Shown here: one piece after another, positions 6,741 through 17,237 of the stretch
How the letters are laid out: each line of letters opens with the position of its first letter
Position numbering within the stretch: position 1 is the first letter of the stretch
Assembly: GCF_012931685.1 (NCBI RefSeq)
Contig: NZ_JABANC010000001.1
Span: forward strand, 1,116,001-1,180,000
Length of the DNA: 64,000 bases
Direction of reading: 5' to 3'
Source: Hanstruepera ponticola
GTDB lineage: Bacteria > Bacteroidota > Bacteroidia > Flavobacteriales > Flavobacteriaceae
Program-made: the position numbers and the translations under genes
The notes under the pieces: generated by a model
The model's database searches: none
The model's input: the letters and a program-made list of their open reading frames with translations, nothing else
Told to the model about the DNA's origin: nothing

Positions 6741-9605
6741 TTAATTAATAATTAATTGTTTGGTTACAGAATTATAATTGGAATCTAATTTTACCAAGTA
6801 TAATCCTTCAGATATTTTTGAAACATCAAATTCATGGTTCTTATCAAAACCACCTTGAAATTGAGAGATTAATTTACCAGTTGTATCATAAATAGTGACA
6901 ACATCTACAGGCTGATTCACTTTAAATGAATTGTATGTCGGGTTTGGATATATACGGATATCATTAACAGCTTGAAAATCGTCAACGCTTAATGTAGGCA
7001 GAACATTTCCATATATTCTGAATTCGCCCGGTGGAATATTAAAAGGAGCTGTGGTATTAGTTACATTAATAGAAGTGCTACCTGTGTCATCCATTAAATC
7101 ATACCAAGTCCCAGTATAAGGGAAATCAGGTACAATATTTTGAGCAGTCACATCAAAATTTGCCATAATAACAACATTTTTCAATTGAGTGCTTGGAAGT
7201 GCATCATCCCAAATAAATATTCGGGGTGTTGTGTCTCCTGAATCTATAGAATAATTACCTTCAAAAACAGCTTCATTGATTTTAAGGGCATTTAATCTTG
7301 CCCAATCGTTATAGATTTGATTTCTATTGGCGTCACCAAGCCAATTATTAACCCATTGCGGTTGTGGCTTTGTATCTAGTTTACAGTCGCCATCTGTTCC
7401 TCCGGGTTCATTTACTGTTCCATTATTGCATGTAAAAATGGAATTTTCCATCCCTAACTCTCCAAAATGCCAAATCATTTTAGGCCCTGGAATTGTTAGT
7501 GTCACGGCACCTAAAGCGGACATTCGCCCTAAAGCAGTATTTAGATCTCTAACATCGTAACCACCGGAATTATTGCCAAATTGAAGGTTTTTATACATTA
7601 ATCGTTCTTCATCATGACTTTCAGCATAACCAACCAATCTTGGAGCTGTAAAACCTCTGGATTCATGACCCATTCTATTTATGTTAGAAGGATAGCCCAT
7701 TGTAAGCTCATTATAATCATGGTTCATTATTCCCCACATCATGATGCCTTTGCCTTCTCCAATTCTGTAGTTAGCCCATTGCTGTTCTTCATTATCCTGA
7801 CCTAAATGCTCAAAAATAACGTAATGATCAGGATCTAGATTCCATGAATAATCAGCGTAAGCCTTTAAAACATCAACACGATCTTGCTGATATGAGTTAG
7901 TACAACCCTCATCACTTCCTGAGCAGTTTTGGGTAAACCCTTTTGTTAAGTCCCAACGAAATCCATCAATATTAAATTCTTCTATCCAATGTTGAACAAC
8001 ACGTTGTACATAATATTGCGTCATAGGCTGTTGATGGTTGAAGTCGTTACCAACATTATAACTATGCCTAGGAGATTGGTTAAAATATGGGTTTTCGCTA
8101 CTTGGTCCACCCCAACCATCACCATCAGGATCATCCATCCACATACGTACCATTGGGTTTCTACCAAATGCATGATTTAAAGCGATATCCAGAATAACTG
8201 CAATACCATTTTGATGGCATATATCAACAAACTCTTTGAATTTTGCTTCAGTGCCGTAAAATTTGTCAAGAGCCATATGAAAGGCTGTATTATAACCCCA
8301 ACTTTCGTTGCCCTCGTATTCCATTATTGGCATTAATTGAATGGCATTTACATTTAAGTTTTTGAAATAGTCAATTTTGTCAATTAAATCTTGAAAGTTT
8401 CTATCTTCATCAAAATCTCTAATTAGAACCTCATAAATAATAAGATCTTCCTTTTTTGGTTTTTGAAAATCAGTTACTTGCCAATCATATTCTGTTTGTC
8501 CTGTTTGAAGTACAGTAACCTCACGTGATTGACCAGTAGGATATTCTGGTAAGTTTGGATATGTTGTGGCAGGAATCCACGGATCATCAAAAGGCGATAA
8601 GACCAATGTAGAAAAAGGATCGGCAGTTTTGACTTCATTTGGAGAGTTACTAACTGGGTCATTGTCATAAATCCAGTACTGATACGTGTATATTTCACCT
8701 GAATTAAGCCCTGTTAATTCTAACCAAAATTTTGAACTAGAATTATCCTTTTTCATTAAATGAGCACTGTAAGGATTCCAGCTATTAAAGCTTCCAGCCA
8801 AAAAGACAAAATCCTTGTTTGGAGCATCTATTACCAACGTAGCTTTAGAAGGGTCGTTGTTATCGTAATTTATACCATCAACAAGACCTGAAGGCAATTC
8901 TTCAGTAATTAAATTAACAATTACAATTTCAAAAGTAGCTTCGCCCGACTCAGTAAATCCAAATGGTGTACCAACCACTCTTACTGTCCCAGATTCAGTA
9001 ATATTATTAAGCGTTGTTCCAAAATTTGGAAATCCTTGACCAGTAGCAACAGATACATTATTAAAAAATACTTCAAAATTACCTGCTTCTAAATCACCAG
9101 CAGATTCCATGTAAGCATTAATTGCTACATTATCACCAGATTCTAAAATAACAGTATTTGAAGTTGGGTTATTAAAAAACACATTTACTGTTCCAACAAA
9201 ATATGTTTCATCTTGAGATTGTAACTCGCCATCATCAGTTTTAACCAGCATGCCTATTTCAGTAATACCAGTGTCTCCATAGAAGGTTGTTGGAGTAAGT
9301 GTGAAAGTATAAGTTCCATCGCCATTATTTGTTAGCAATTGTGATTCATCTGAATTAGTCCATTGTCCATTAGTAGGAGAGTCTGATTGAACTCCATTAG
9401 AATCTTTATACCATGCCCACAGATATAAATTGGCTCCATTAGTACTTCCCCAAACTCCAGCATCTAAACCTGACACTGTAATGGTAATTTCTTGATCTTC
9501 ATCAAAAGCACTAGGATTTAACTCAAATAGCACATCATCTTGATCTGCTTGAGCTAGAATTAATGTGGGAAATAAAATAAAGAAAAATCGTAATAAATAC
9601 TTCAT
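6741..9605 (-). CDS. T9SS-secreted GH13 alpha-amylase, multi-domain
   Basis: A 954-residue extracellular starch hydrolase. A signal peptide ends near residue 19 (LILAQ). Two Ig/E-set-like domains span ~20-235, a CBM48-like E-set (LAGSFNSWNPYS) ~245-335, a GH13 (beta/alpha)8 domain ~385-850, and a T9SS type A sorting domain ~875-954 (IYPNPTYNSF). GH13 catalytic residues are visible: nucleophile Asp 552 in GFRWDLTKGF, acid Glu 599 in VIFEHLGQ, and Asp 665 in ESHDEERL. It likely attacks starch at the cell surface before SusCD import. It follows the susF-like gene after an intervening terminator-like hairpin, which may lower its expression relative to susCDEF. Confidence 0.93.
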   Translation of the reverse strand: MKYLLRFFFILFPTLILAQADQDDVLFELNPSAFDEDQEITITVSGLDAGVWGSTNGANLYLWAWYKDSNGVQSDSPTNGQWTNSDESQLLTNNGDGTYTFTLTPTTFYGDTGITEIGMLVKTDDGELQSQDETYFVGTVNVFFNNPTSNTVILESGDNVAINAYMESAGDLEAGNFEVFFNNVSVATGQGFPNFGTTLNNITESGTVRVVGTPFGFTESGEATFEIVIVNLITEELPSGLVDGINYDNNDPSKATLVIDAPNKDFVFLAGSFNSWNPYSAHLMKKDNSSSKFWLELTGLNSGEIYTYQYWIYDNDPVSNSPNEVKTADPFSTLVLSPFDDPWIPATTYPNLPEYPTGQSREVTVLQTGQTEYDWQVTDFQKPKKEDLIIYEVLIRDFDEDRNFQDLIDKIDYFKNLNVNAIQLMPIMEYEGNESWGYNTAFHMALDKFYGTEAKFKEFVDICHQNGIAVILDIALNHAFGRNPMVRMWMDDPDGDGWGGPSSENPYFNQSPRHSYNVGNDFNHQQPMTQYYVQRVVQHWIEEFNIDGFRWDLTKGFTQNCSGSDEGCTNSYQQDRVDVLKAYADYSWNLDPDHYVIFEHLGQDNEEQQWANYRIGEGKGIMMWGIMNHDYNELTMGYPSNINRMGHESRGFTAPRLVGYAESHDEERLMYKNLQFGNNSGGYDVRDLNTALGRMSALGAVTLTIPGPKMIWHFGELGMENSIFTCNNGTVNEPGGTDGDCKLDTKPQPQWVNNWLGDANRNQIYNDWARLNALKINEAVFEGNYSIDSGDTTPRIFIWDDALPSTQLKNVVIMANFDVTAQNIVPDFPYTGTWYDLMDDTGSTSINVTNTTAPFNIPPGEFRIYGNVLPTLSVDDFQAVNDIRIYPNPTYNSFKVNQPVDVVTIYDTTGKLISQFQGGFDKNHEFDVSKISEGLYLVKLDSNYNSVTKQLIIN

Positions 9606-9618
9606 ATTTAATGTAATT

Positions 9619-9649
9619 AAAAAGGCTATGTTACAACATAGCCTTTTTT
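9619..9649 (-). terminator. Terminator-like hairpin between susF-like and amylase genes
   Basis: GGCTATGTT and AACATAGCC form a 9-bp stem flanked by A5 and T6 runs, so it can act on either strand. On the minus strand it follows the susF-like stop (9659) and ends just upstream of the amylase ATG (9605). It is therefore likely a partial terminator or attenuator inside the operon. Confidence 0.7.
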
Positions 9650-9658
9650 AAATTTTAT

Positions 9659-11488
9659 TTATTGAATAGTTATAGTTTTGCTTACTGTATCTAAAGTTAA
9701 AGTATAAACTCCAGGTGTTCCAACAAATTCAAAATTGCTGTCACCATCCATGGCGTTTACAAAATTACTGTCAATGGTATAGCCTTCACCTTCATAATAC
9801 GGGTAGTTAAAACTTGTTGGACCCCAATCTTGTTGCGCAAAGAATCTAAAAGCACCGTTGGCAAAATTAACTTGTGCTGAATAAATACCAGCGCCTGTAC
9901 ATGGGAATTCTACTGGCGTATCCCAACTCCAACCTGCATCTGCTATTCCAGCACCAACTAACCATAGTTGGTCAAATTCGCATGCCGTTTGAGGTGGGCC
10001 TAACGTTATAGTTTTCGCAACAGTATCAACAGTCAAGAAATATTCTCCTGTTGTACCAATGAATGCAAAATTACTGTCCCCATCCATAGCGTTTGCGAAA
10101 TTGCTGTCTATTGTATATCCATCATCAGCATAATATGGGTAATTGTAACTTGTTGGTCCCCAATCTTGTTGCGCAAAAAATCTAAAATTATTGTCTGCAC
10201 CACCATTATTCTGTAGGGTTACATTTCCTGAATATACACCGCTTCCAGAGCAAGGTAATTGAACTGGACTGTCCCAGCTCCAACCTGCATCAGGAACACC
10301 TGCACCAACCAACCAAAGTTGATCTAGTTCGCAGTTAGGACCTACTATAGGAGGCCCTAAAGTAATAGTTTTATTTTCAGTATCAATCTCTAAAAAATAC
10401 TCTCCAGCAGTACCAACGAATTGGAAATTGCTATCGCCATCCATGGCATTTACTAAATCTTCATCAATGGTGTATCCTCTGCTTTCGTACCATGGGTAGT
10501 TAAAGCTTACAGGTCCCCAATCCATCTGGGCAAAAAATCTAAAATTACCACCATTATCAGGAGATAAATTCACATTGCCAGAATAAACGGCTCCTTGTAA
10601 AACAAATTCTTCTGGAGAATCCCATCCCCAACCAGCATCAGGCATGCCTGCACCAACACCATAAATAATTGGTGGTAAGGCTGTTTCATAAGGAGTTACA
10701 GTTATGGTAATAAAATCAGAAATTCGTTCTAAATCACCACTAGCAGTTTCAATTACTGAACGCACTCTAATATCCATAGTTCCAGGCGTATCAGCTGCTA
10801 GTCCTAAATTAAGAGCAGCATCATTTAATTCGCCATGAGTAGTATCATCTGTTCTTTCTGAGGTAATATTTCCAATGTTTTCCACCACAGCAAAATCAGT
10901 GCCTGCAGCAGCAGCTTCTAGAAAGTAATTAATTGGCACTTGTGTATCATCTGAAAAATCAGGATCATCCCAAGTAACCGTTAAGGCATTTTCATCTTCA
11001 GTAACATCAGATAAAACAACAGCAAATGTATTATCAGGACTAGTAATCACTGGATTTGATTCTGGATAAGAACTTATTGTCAATGATATAGGTTCAGTGT
11101 ATTGACCATTTGCATTAACCCTGAAGTATAACGATGTTTCTTCAAGTGCTGAAATCTCATAATCTAATAATATAGCATTTAAGTCTTCAACTGTTAAAGA
11201 AAAGGTGTTGCTTGAAGAAGCACCTAGAGGTACTGACTCTGTAAATTCTTCATTTGAAGATATTTCTACTGAATAACTGTTGGAATTGGTTACATTATCC
11301 TCCCAAATAATTGTAAGGGCTATATTTTGCTCATTTTGACTATCTAAAAAGAGTGTGGCACCACTGTTTGGCGATACAATTGTAAATTTATCGTCTGGCG
11401 TAACAAATCCAAAGTCATTTTCGTCATTGCAATTAACAGCTACAAAGCATAGTGTTAATATTGATAATATTTTTAATAAATTTTTCAT
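9659..11488 (-). CDS. SusE/SusF-like surface starch-binding lipoprotein with three tandem modules
   Basis: A 609-residue outer-membrane lipoprotein. Lipobox Cys is residue 20, followed by NDEND, an acidic stretch typical of surface-exported lipoproteins in Bacteroidota. A SusE-type N-terminal domain and an Ig-like domain cover ~25-265. Three homologous modules follow, each ~110 residues, each starting VGAG..DAGW.WD and containing FRFFAQ.DWGP.S.NYP.Y and NAMDGDSNF. SusE/SusF proteins bind starch at the cell surface through aromatic-rich modules, and the conserved Trp/Tyr fit that. It lies 7 nt downstream of the susE-like gene. Module duplication is clear also at DNA level. Confidence 0.9.
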   Translation of the reverse strand: MKNLLKILSILTLCFVAVNCNDENDFGFVTPDDKFTIVSPNSGATLFLDSQNEQNIALTIIWEDNVTNSNSYSVEISSNEEFTESVPLGASSSNTFSLTVEDLNAILLDYEISALEETSLYFRVNANGQYTEPISLTISSYPESNPVITSPDNTFAVVLSDVTEDENALTVTWDDPDFSDDTQVPINYFLEAAAAGTDFAVVENIGNITSERTDDTTHGELNDAALNLGLAADTPGTMDIRVRSVIETASGDLERISDFITITVTPYETALPPIIYGVGAGMPDAGWGWDSPEEFVLQGAVYSGNVNLSPDNGGNFRFFAQMDWGPVSFNYPWYESRGYTIDEDLVNAMDGDSNFQFVGTAGEYFLEIDTENKTITLGPPIVGPNCELDQLWLVGAGVPDAGWSWDSPVQLPCSGSGVYSGNVTLQNNGGADNNFRFFAQQDWGPTSYNYPYYADDGYTIDSNFANAMDGDSNFAFIGTTGEYFLTVDTVAKTITLGPPQTACEFDQLWLVGAGIADAGWSWDTPVEFPCTGAGIYSAQVNFANGAFRFFAQQDWGPTSFNYPYYEGEGYTIDSNFVNAMDGDSNFEFVGTPGVYTLTLDTVSKTITIQ

Positions 11489-11495
11489 TGTTTAA

Positions 11496-12572
11496 TTAGT
11501 TTAATATTAGAGAATAGCTGTACTCTCTTGGATTAGATAAGTCTAAAACAATTGTATAATTTCCAGATGTTGGAACACCAATGTTATCACCACTAAACTC
11601 CATAGTTCCGTCTCCACCAGTGTCACCTAGATTAATTGTCCAATCATCGTTGACTCTGAATTTTAAACCATTATCAGGTGCTTCTTGAGCTACTAAATCT
11701 AAAGTTAGTCTTAATGTTCTAGTGGCAGGATCGTATATCATATCAGTATCACTGTCCCATCCTGTTGGTGTTGCGTTTCCAATTACTCCCCAACTATGTG
11801 CTTCGGCTGAATAGGTTAACAAATCTGTGTCAGCTTTAACTAAATAATAACCTGTGGTGGCTGTACAATTAACTTCATCATCTACTACTAAAAAGCCATT
11901 AAAATTTCCGTTATCTCCCCAATCTGTATTACCCCATTCAAAGTCACCGGTTTGATTAGGTGCTACAAATTTATATTCACCGTCTAACCAAACATAGCCT
12001 TCATAATCAGTTTCACCAAAAGCTGATGAAGCTAATTGTGGCGCAGTTGGAGGATCCCATCCTTGATGATTTCCTGGAACAGCTATTCTAGGTAAATCTG
12101 TTGTGAATGGTGTGACCGAAATCGTTACAGTATCTGAATATTGTGGTAATTGACTTGGGTCACCTACTGTAGATTTAATTCTTATATCTACAGTATTTGA
12201 TACAAATGGAGGTAAACCAAGTGAACTTACAACTGCATTGAAATCTGCAATATTCATTGTAAAATAGGTATTGCTTAATGTTGCAAGTGTTCTAGCTTCA
12301 CTAAAATCCGTTCCGCTAGCAGCTATTTCAACAGAATAATCTATTCCGGTTGGCGTGCCGTAACTAGAGTGGTCCCAGCTAAAAGTAATAGCTATATTCG
12401 TTTGCTCTTCTAATGGATTTAAAATAAATTCTTGACCATTAGTTGGTGTATTTATAACACTAGCTTCTTCCGAAGCAAGAGTTAATTTGTCATCATCATC
12501 TGAACAAGAGCTCAAAATTAAAGCTAAAGTAAAGAGATATGTTATTTTAAATATATTTTTCATTTTCTTCAT
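11496..12572 (-). CDS. SusE-like starch-binding outer-membrane lipoprotein
   Basis: A 358-residue lipoprotein. Lipobox LSSC gives Cys 23, followed by SDDDD, matching the acidic export signal of flavobacterial surface lipoproteins. A SusE-type domain covers ~30-155 (pattern NTPTNGQEFILNPLEEQ then ITFSWDHSSY). Two beta-rich modules follow (~158-250 and ~250-358) with AVPGNHQGWDPPTAPQ and GVIGNATPTGWDSDTDM, which resemble SusE/F starch-binding modules. It is located between susD-like and susF-like genes. A second in-frame ATG at codon 4 is an equally possible start. Confidence 0.9.
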   Translation of the reverse strand: MKKMKNIFKITYLFTLALILSSCSDDDDKLTLASEEASVINTPTNGQEFILNPLEEQTNIAITFSWDHSSYGTPTGIDYSVEIAASGTDFSEARTLATLSNTYFTMNIADFNAVVSSLGLPPFVSNTVDIRIKSTVGDPSQLPQYSDTVTISVTPFTTDLPRIAVPGNHQGWDPPTAPQLASSAFGETDYEGYVWLDGEYKFVAPNQTGDFEWGNTDWGDNGNFNGFLVVDDEVNCTATTGYYLVKADTDLLTYSAEAHSWGVIGNATPTGWDSDTDMIYDPATRTLRLTLDLVAQEAPDNGLKFRVNDDWTINLGDTGGDGTMEFSGDNIGVPTSGNYTIVLDLSNPREYSYSLILN

Positions 12573-12580
12573 TTTTTAGA

Positions 12581-14122
12581 TTAATAACCTGGATTTTGTT
12601 GAAGATTAGGGTTCGCACTTAAAGCTTGTTCAGGAATAGGGAACAGGTTATAATGCACTGGAATTGATGCTCCATTTTGTACATTGCCTTTCCATGGCCA
12701 TAAATAACTACTTCCAGTAAATTTTGCAAAACGTATTAAATCGGTTCTTCTATGACCTTCAAGATTTAATTCACGACCTCTTTCATCAATAATAAAATCT
12801 AAAGTTAATTCATTCATACTAATTGCTGCAGCAGAAGATCTAGTTCTAACAGCGTTTACAAGGGCTAATGCTTTCGACATATCAGCACCAGCAGCACCCC
12901 TTAAAGCACATTCAGCATACATAAGATTAGCATCTGCTAATCTATATAATGGAAAATCAGTACTTGAAAAAGAGGTGGTAGTATTAGAATTTGAATTAAA
13001 TTCAGTGTTTCTAAATTTTATAGAAGGGTAACCATCTGTCCATTCTTTGTAATCAGTCATAACATAATTATGTCCATTTGTCCAAAACAATTCGGCACGT
13101 GCATCATTAGAAGCACCTAGGTCACCAAATAGACCATACCATGCTTCAGTAGCACGATGGCCTTGCCACCCTTCAGCCGCACCATAATCAGATAATGTCA
13201 TGGTGTCAGAACTCAAATTACCGTTTACAATGTAAGTGGTATTACCAAAGCTTTGACTGTTTACAGCATCGGCTATTAGTGGGAAAATGATTTCAGGAGA
13301 ACTGTCATTGTCCGCTGAAAAATTTTCTAAAAAATTATCGGCTAATTGATAGCCACCTTCATCTATTACAATATTTAAATAGGTTAAGGCTTGATCATAT
13401 TTGTTTTCACCAATATATACTTCAGCATTAATATAAAGTTTTGCTAAAAGCATAGCTGCTACATATTTATTAGCACGACCATAACCATTGTCTGGCGACA
13501 TGATTGGTTGTATTTCCAATAGTTCACCTTCTACAAATTCAAAAAGTTGTCTTCTAGTAGCTTCAGGAAGTGGATCGGTTTGATTTAGGTTTTCTTCAGT
13601 TACTAACACACCTTTACCAAAAGCATCTATTAAATAAAAGTAAGCTAATGATCTTAAGAATCGCGCCTCTGATAAAGCTTCCTCTGCGTCCGGAATATCT
13701 GTAGATGTATTCAAAATGCTAATAAGGTTATTACATTGTGGAATTGTGTAATAAGCTCTATTATAGAGGTATCTAAAAAACTTATTGTTGGCATCCCAAT
13801 TGGAAGCAGTGGTTAATTGATCTAAACCATCATCTCCCCATCTGTTTTTCATGCCATCCGCAGTAAAGTCCTGTAAATTAATAATCCCTCTCAAAAAAGG
13901 TGATTCTCCTGGGTCATCACTTATATCAGAACTTCCAGGGCCATTTGGACCTGAAAGCGCAAATGATGCATAAAGTCTTGATACAATACCTTCAATAGCA
14001 TTTGGGTCTTCGGCTAAAATTTCCTCTAATGACAATTCTACTTTAGGTTCTGTATCTAAATCAGCAGTACATGACACCAGTGTCAGTAATAAAATTCCTG
14101 TTAATAATAATATTTTTTTCAT
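12581..14122 (-). CDS. susD: SusD/RagB family starch-binding lipoprotein
   Basis: A 513-residue outer-membrane lipoprotein that forms the lid of the SusC pore and binds incoming maltodextrin. Lipobox LVSC gives Cys 18. The SusD N-terminal region contains DFTADGMKNRW and the TPR-like helical core has ARFLRSLAYFYLIDAFG. The C-terminal RagB/SusD region has ERGRELNLEGHRRTDLIRF and ends ALSANPNLQQNPGY, all hallmarks of the family. It is 10 nt downstream of susC, as expected for an obligate pair. Starch as ligand is inferred from the surrounding amylases. Confidence 0.96.
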   Translation of the reverse strand: MKKILLLTGILLLTLVSCTADLDTEPKVELSLEEILAEDPNAIEGIVSRLYASFALSGPNGPGSSDISDDPGESPFLRGIINLQDFTADGMKNRWGDDGLDQLTTASNWDANNKFFRYLYNRAYYTIPQCNNLISILNTSTDIPDAEEALSEARFLRSLAYFYLIDAFGKGVLVTEENLNQTDPLPEATRRQLFEFVEGELLEIQPIMSPDNGYGRANKYVAAMLLAKLYINAEVYIGENKYDQALTYLNIVIDEGGYQLADNFLENFSADNDSSPEIIFPLIADAVNSQSFGNTTYIVNGNLSSDTMTLSDYGAAEGWQGHRATEAWYGLFGDLGASNDARAELFWTNGHNYVMTDYKEWTDGYPSIKFRNTEFNSNSNTTTSFSSTDFPLYRLADANLMYAECALRGAAGADMSKALALVNAVRTRSSAAAISMNELTLDFIIDERGRELNLEGHRRTDLIRFAKFTGSSYLWPWKGNVQNGASIPVHYNLFPIPEQALSANPNLQQNPGY

Positions 14123-14132
14123 AGTCTATTTT

Positions 14133-17100
14133 TTAAAAGTCAAAATTAACACCTAATGTAAAGGTGGTAGGTCTTGGATAGAAATCACGATCAATGCCTC
14201 CAAAATTTTGAGGATCCATACCATCATAGTCAGTGATGGTAAATGGGTTTGTTACAGCGCCATACATTCTGACATTACCATTCTTTATCATATCATTAAA
14301 AGTGTAACCCAATACAAGGTTATTGCATCTCAAGAATGTGGCATCCTCTAAATAATAATCTGAAAATTGGATATTTCCATTCACATTCTCGAATGCTGGG
14401 TCTGCTGCTCCGTTGTAAAAATTCAATGCATTAGTAATACTATTGTTATTTGCTGGAACGACAGATTCAGTAAACCCAAAATTCATTTTATTAAAGTTGT
14501 AGAGATTTCCACCAACTTGCCCTATAAACCCAGAGGAGAAATCCCAATTTTTATAAGCAAAATCTAAACCAAATCCATAGGTCCAGTTAGGCGCTATTTG
14601 TACATGGTACCTATCATCATCATTAATGACATTATCACCGTTTAAATCAGCAAAAGCACCAGGAATAGGATTACCATTGCTATCATACATTTGCTTAAAT
14701 ACAGATGCGCTTTGAGCTTGTTGGCCAACAACATCACTTAATAAAAAGGCACCTGTGCCTCTTAAACTACCGCCTCTGTTAATATCTGCTTGACCACCGA
14801 TATCAGTAATTTCATTATATACATAACTCAAGTTACCATTTAAAGATAAGGAAAAATCATCAGTTTGAACAGCATTCAGTATTAGGTTTAATTCAAAACC
14901 TTTACCTTCTATTTCACCAACATTTTTTATGAAAGTATCTGAAAACCCTTGACCAGGTGGAACATTTACTTGTGCTAACAAATCTTCAGTAAATCGTTTG
15001 TATATATCAAATGAACCCGCAATAAGATTGTTTTTAAAGAAACTAAAATCAACTCCTAAATTGTAAGTGGTCGTTTTTTCCCAGGTTAGATCTGGATTGA
15101 AAGGCAATGCAGAATAGAGACCTGCTCCTGGAAGGTACTGGCTATTATTCCCACCTGCAGTAAACAACGGAGTTGTTGGATAGTATCCAACTGCATATGA
15201 TATATCTTGTTGACCGGTTCTACCCCAGCCAACTCTAATTTTTAAATCATTAACAAAATTCAGGTTGCCCATAAAATCTTCATTAGTCACTTTCCAAGCA
15301 AAGGCAGCTGCTGGAAAAAAGCCCCAAGCATCTGAATCCCAAACATCATCGGCTACAAAAAGTGATGAAGCGTCTGCCCTTAATGAAAATGTAAACAGAT
15401 ACCTATCTAAAAGATCCACATTGGCTCTTCCAAAGAACGATTGTAAATTCATGACATTGTAATAACGATTGTTTGGGTTACTTTGATTAAATGTTTCGAA
15501 ACGCAAACCAGTATCATTGTCATAATCATATAGATCTTTATTGCCGTCATTTTTGAAGTTTTGATAAGAATACCCAGCTTGAACATCAAATTTACTTACA
15601 AACTTGTCGTCATATGATTTTGTGTATTGAACAAAAGCATCTAAAGTTGTATTGGTAAGATGTTGATGTTCTTGATAGTGAATACCAGGATTAAACACAT
15701 AATTTGTATTAATATCAGAATCTGAACTATCAAATCTGTAAGTTGCAGCAGCATTATCAAAATAACGCTCCTTAATAGTTGATTGAGATGCGTCTAATCC
15801 TAAATTAACAACTGCTCGTAATCCAGGTAGAAAATCAAAAGAATAATCTAGTTCTAAATTCCCAAGAAAACGTGTTGTACGTTCAGGACGTTCACGCTGT
15901 TCTAAAAGGGCCAATGGGTTCCATTGACCATCAAGAATTAAACGGTTTCCATCAACGTTAGTATTAAAGTAATAACCGCCAAAACGATTACCAGATGCAT
16001 TATTGTAAACCGGTTTTGTAGGGTCAAATGTCAAAGAACCACCTAAAGCACCACCAGCATCTACCGAATTTTTATCGGCATAAGTAGCTTTGGCATTTAA
16101 AGTCACTTTTAAATTATCATCTAAAAATCTTGGTGATAAATTAATCGCAGCGGTTACACGCTCATAATCATCGGTCTTTACTACACCTTCTGCGTTTGTA
16201 TAGCCAATAGAACCTCTAAAAGGTAATTTCCCAAATAAATTGGCTCTCGCATTAAAGTTTGTATTTGATGTAAATGCTGTCCTTAAAACATTATCTCTCC
16301 AATCAGTATTATAAATGGCACGAGGTCCGCCTGGCGTGTTAATTATTTGTGATATGGATTCACTAGTTTGGACGGAACCAATTGGGACACCTAATTTATC
16401 AACTAAATCTGGGTGGTATTCTTGAATAAATCTCACATAAGTATCGCTATCCATCATATCCAAACCTTCACCAGCACTATTAACAGAAACATCAGTCGAG
16501 AAATTAAATTGCGGTTCGCCAGAAGTTCCTTTCTTTGTAGTAATGATTATCACACCATTGGAGGCTCTAGAACCATAAATAGCTGTGGCTGATGCATCCT
16601 TTAAAATAGAGAAACTCTCTACATCGTTAGGGTTAACTAAAGATAAAGGGTTGCTCACACCAGCTGGATTAATATTTGATAACGGCACTCCATCTATAAC
16701 GATAAGTGGATCATTATTCCCACTTAATGATGATCCTCCTCTAATTCGGATATTTGGTGCAGCATCTGGTTGCCCTCCTGCATTCGTGATTCTAACACCA
16801 GCGACTTTACCATTGATTAATTGGTCAGTTGATACAATGTTACCTTTGTTAAAATCGTCGTCGGTTACTAATGATACGGAACCTGTTGCATCTTCCTTTT
16901 TAACACTACCGTAACCAATAACAACCACCTCGTCCAGTTGAGCGGCATCTTCGTCTAGTACAATGTCAAGATTTGCTTCACCATTATAGGTGATTTCTTT
17001 AGTGATATATCCTATATAGGAAAATACCAATACATCTCCGTTGCTTGCTTGTATTTGATAGTTGCCGTCAAAATCTGTTGCAGTACCAGTTGTAGTACCT

Positions 17101-17237
17101 TTTATTATGACATTTACTCCAGGCAAAGGCAATGAAGAAGATTGTTCGGTTACTGTTCCTGTTACCAAATTTTGACCAAACATAAAAGTTGGTAAAATAA
17201 ATAGCAAAAACAGCACGCTATTAATTGTTGTTTTCAT
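14133..17237 (-). CDS. susC: SusC/RagA family TonB-linked outer-membrane transporter
   Basis: A 1034-residue TonB-dependent importer, predicted to move maltodextrins across the outer membrane. After a signal peptide (~1-21) comes a carboxypeptidase-D regulatory-like domain (~22-105, TVTEQSSSLPLPGVNVIIKG). The SusC-type box DEVVVIGYG follows, then a plug domain with the GGSSLSGNNDPLIVIDGVPL and DASATAIYGSRASNGVIII signatures, and a 22-strand barrel ending TTFTLGVNFDF. It is first gene of the minus-strand arm. A LacI-type operator lies about 110 nt upstream, so it is likely induced by maltose or maltodextrin through the divergently placed regulator. Confidence 0.97.
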   Translation of the reverse strand: MKTTINSVLFLLFILPTFMFGQNLVTGTVTEQSSSLPLPGVNVIIKGTTTGTATDFDGNYQIQASNGDVLVFSYIGYITKEITYNGEANLDIVLDEDAAQLDEVVVIGYGSVKKEDATGSVSLVTDDDFNKGNIVSTDQLINGKVAGVRITNAGGQPDAAPNIRIRGGSSLSGNNDPLIVIDGVPLSNINPAGVSNPLSLVNPNDVESFSILKDASATAIYGSRASNGVIIITTKKGTSGEPQFNFSTDVSVNSAGEGLDMMDSDTYVRFIQEYHPDLVDKLGVPIGSVQTSESISQIINTPGGPRAIYNTDWRDNVLRTAFTSNTNFNARANLFGKLPFRGSIGYTNAEGVVKTDDYERVTAAINLSPRFLDDNLKVTLNAKATYADKNSVDAGGALGGSLTFDPTKPVYNNASGNRFGGYYFNTNVDGNRLILDGQWNPLALLEQRERPERTTRFLGNLELDYSFDFLPGLRAVVNLGLDASQSTIKERYFDNAAATYRFDSSDSDINTNYVFNPGIHYQEHQHLTNTTLDAFVQYTKSYDDKFVSKFDVQAGYSYQNFKNDGNKDLYDYDNDTGLRFETFNQSNPNNRYYNVMNLQSFFGRANVDLLDRYLFTFSLRADASSLFVADDVWDSDAWGFFPAAAFAWKVTNEDFMGNLNFVNDLKIRVGWGRTGQQDISYAVGYYPTTPLFTAGGNNSQYLPGAGLYSALPFNPDLTWEKTTTYNLGVDFSFFKNNLIAGSFDIYKRFTEDLLAQVNVPPGQGFSDTFIKNVGEIEGKGFELNLILNAVQTDDFSLSLNGNLSYVYNEITDIGGQADINRGGSLRGTGAFLLSDVVGQQAQSASVFKQMYDSNGNPIPGAFADLNGDNVINDDDRYHVQIAPNWTYGFGLDFAYKNWDFSSGFIGQVGGNLYNFNKMNFGFTESVVPANNNSITNALNFYNGAADPAFENVNGNIQFSDYYLEDATFLRCNNLVLGYTFNDMIKNGNVRMYGAVTNPFTITDYDGMDPQNFGGIDRDFYPRPTTFTLGVNFDF

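Noticed and set aside
14122-14133. A second SusC/SusD pair or other glycan locus
   Set aside because: Only one SusC and one SusD exist here; the CarboxypepD_reg protein at 56750 has no barrel.
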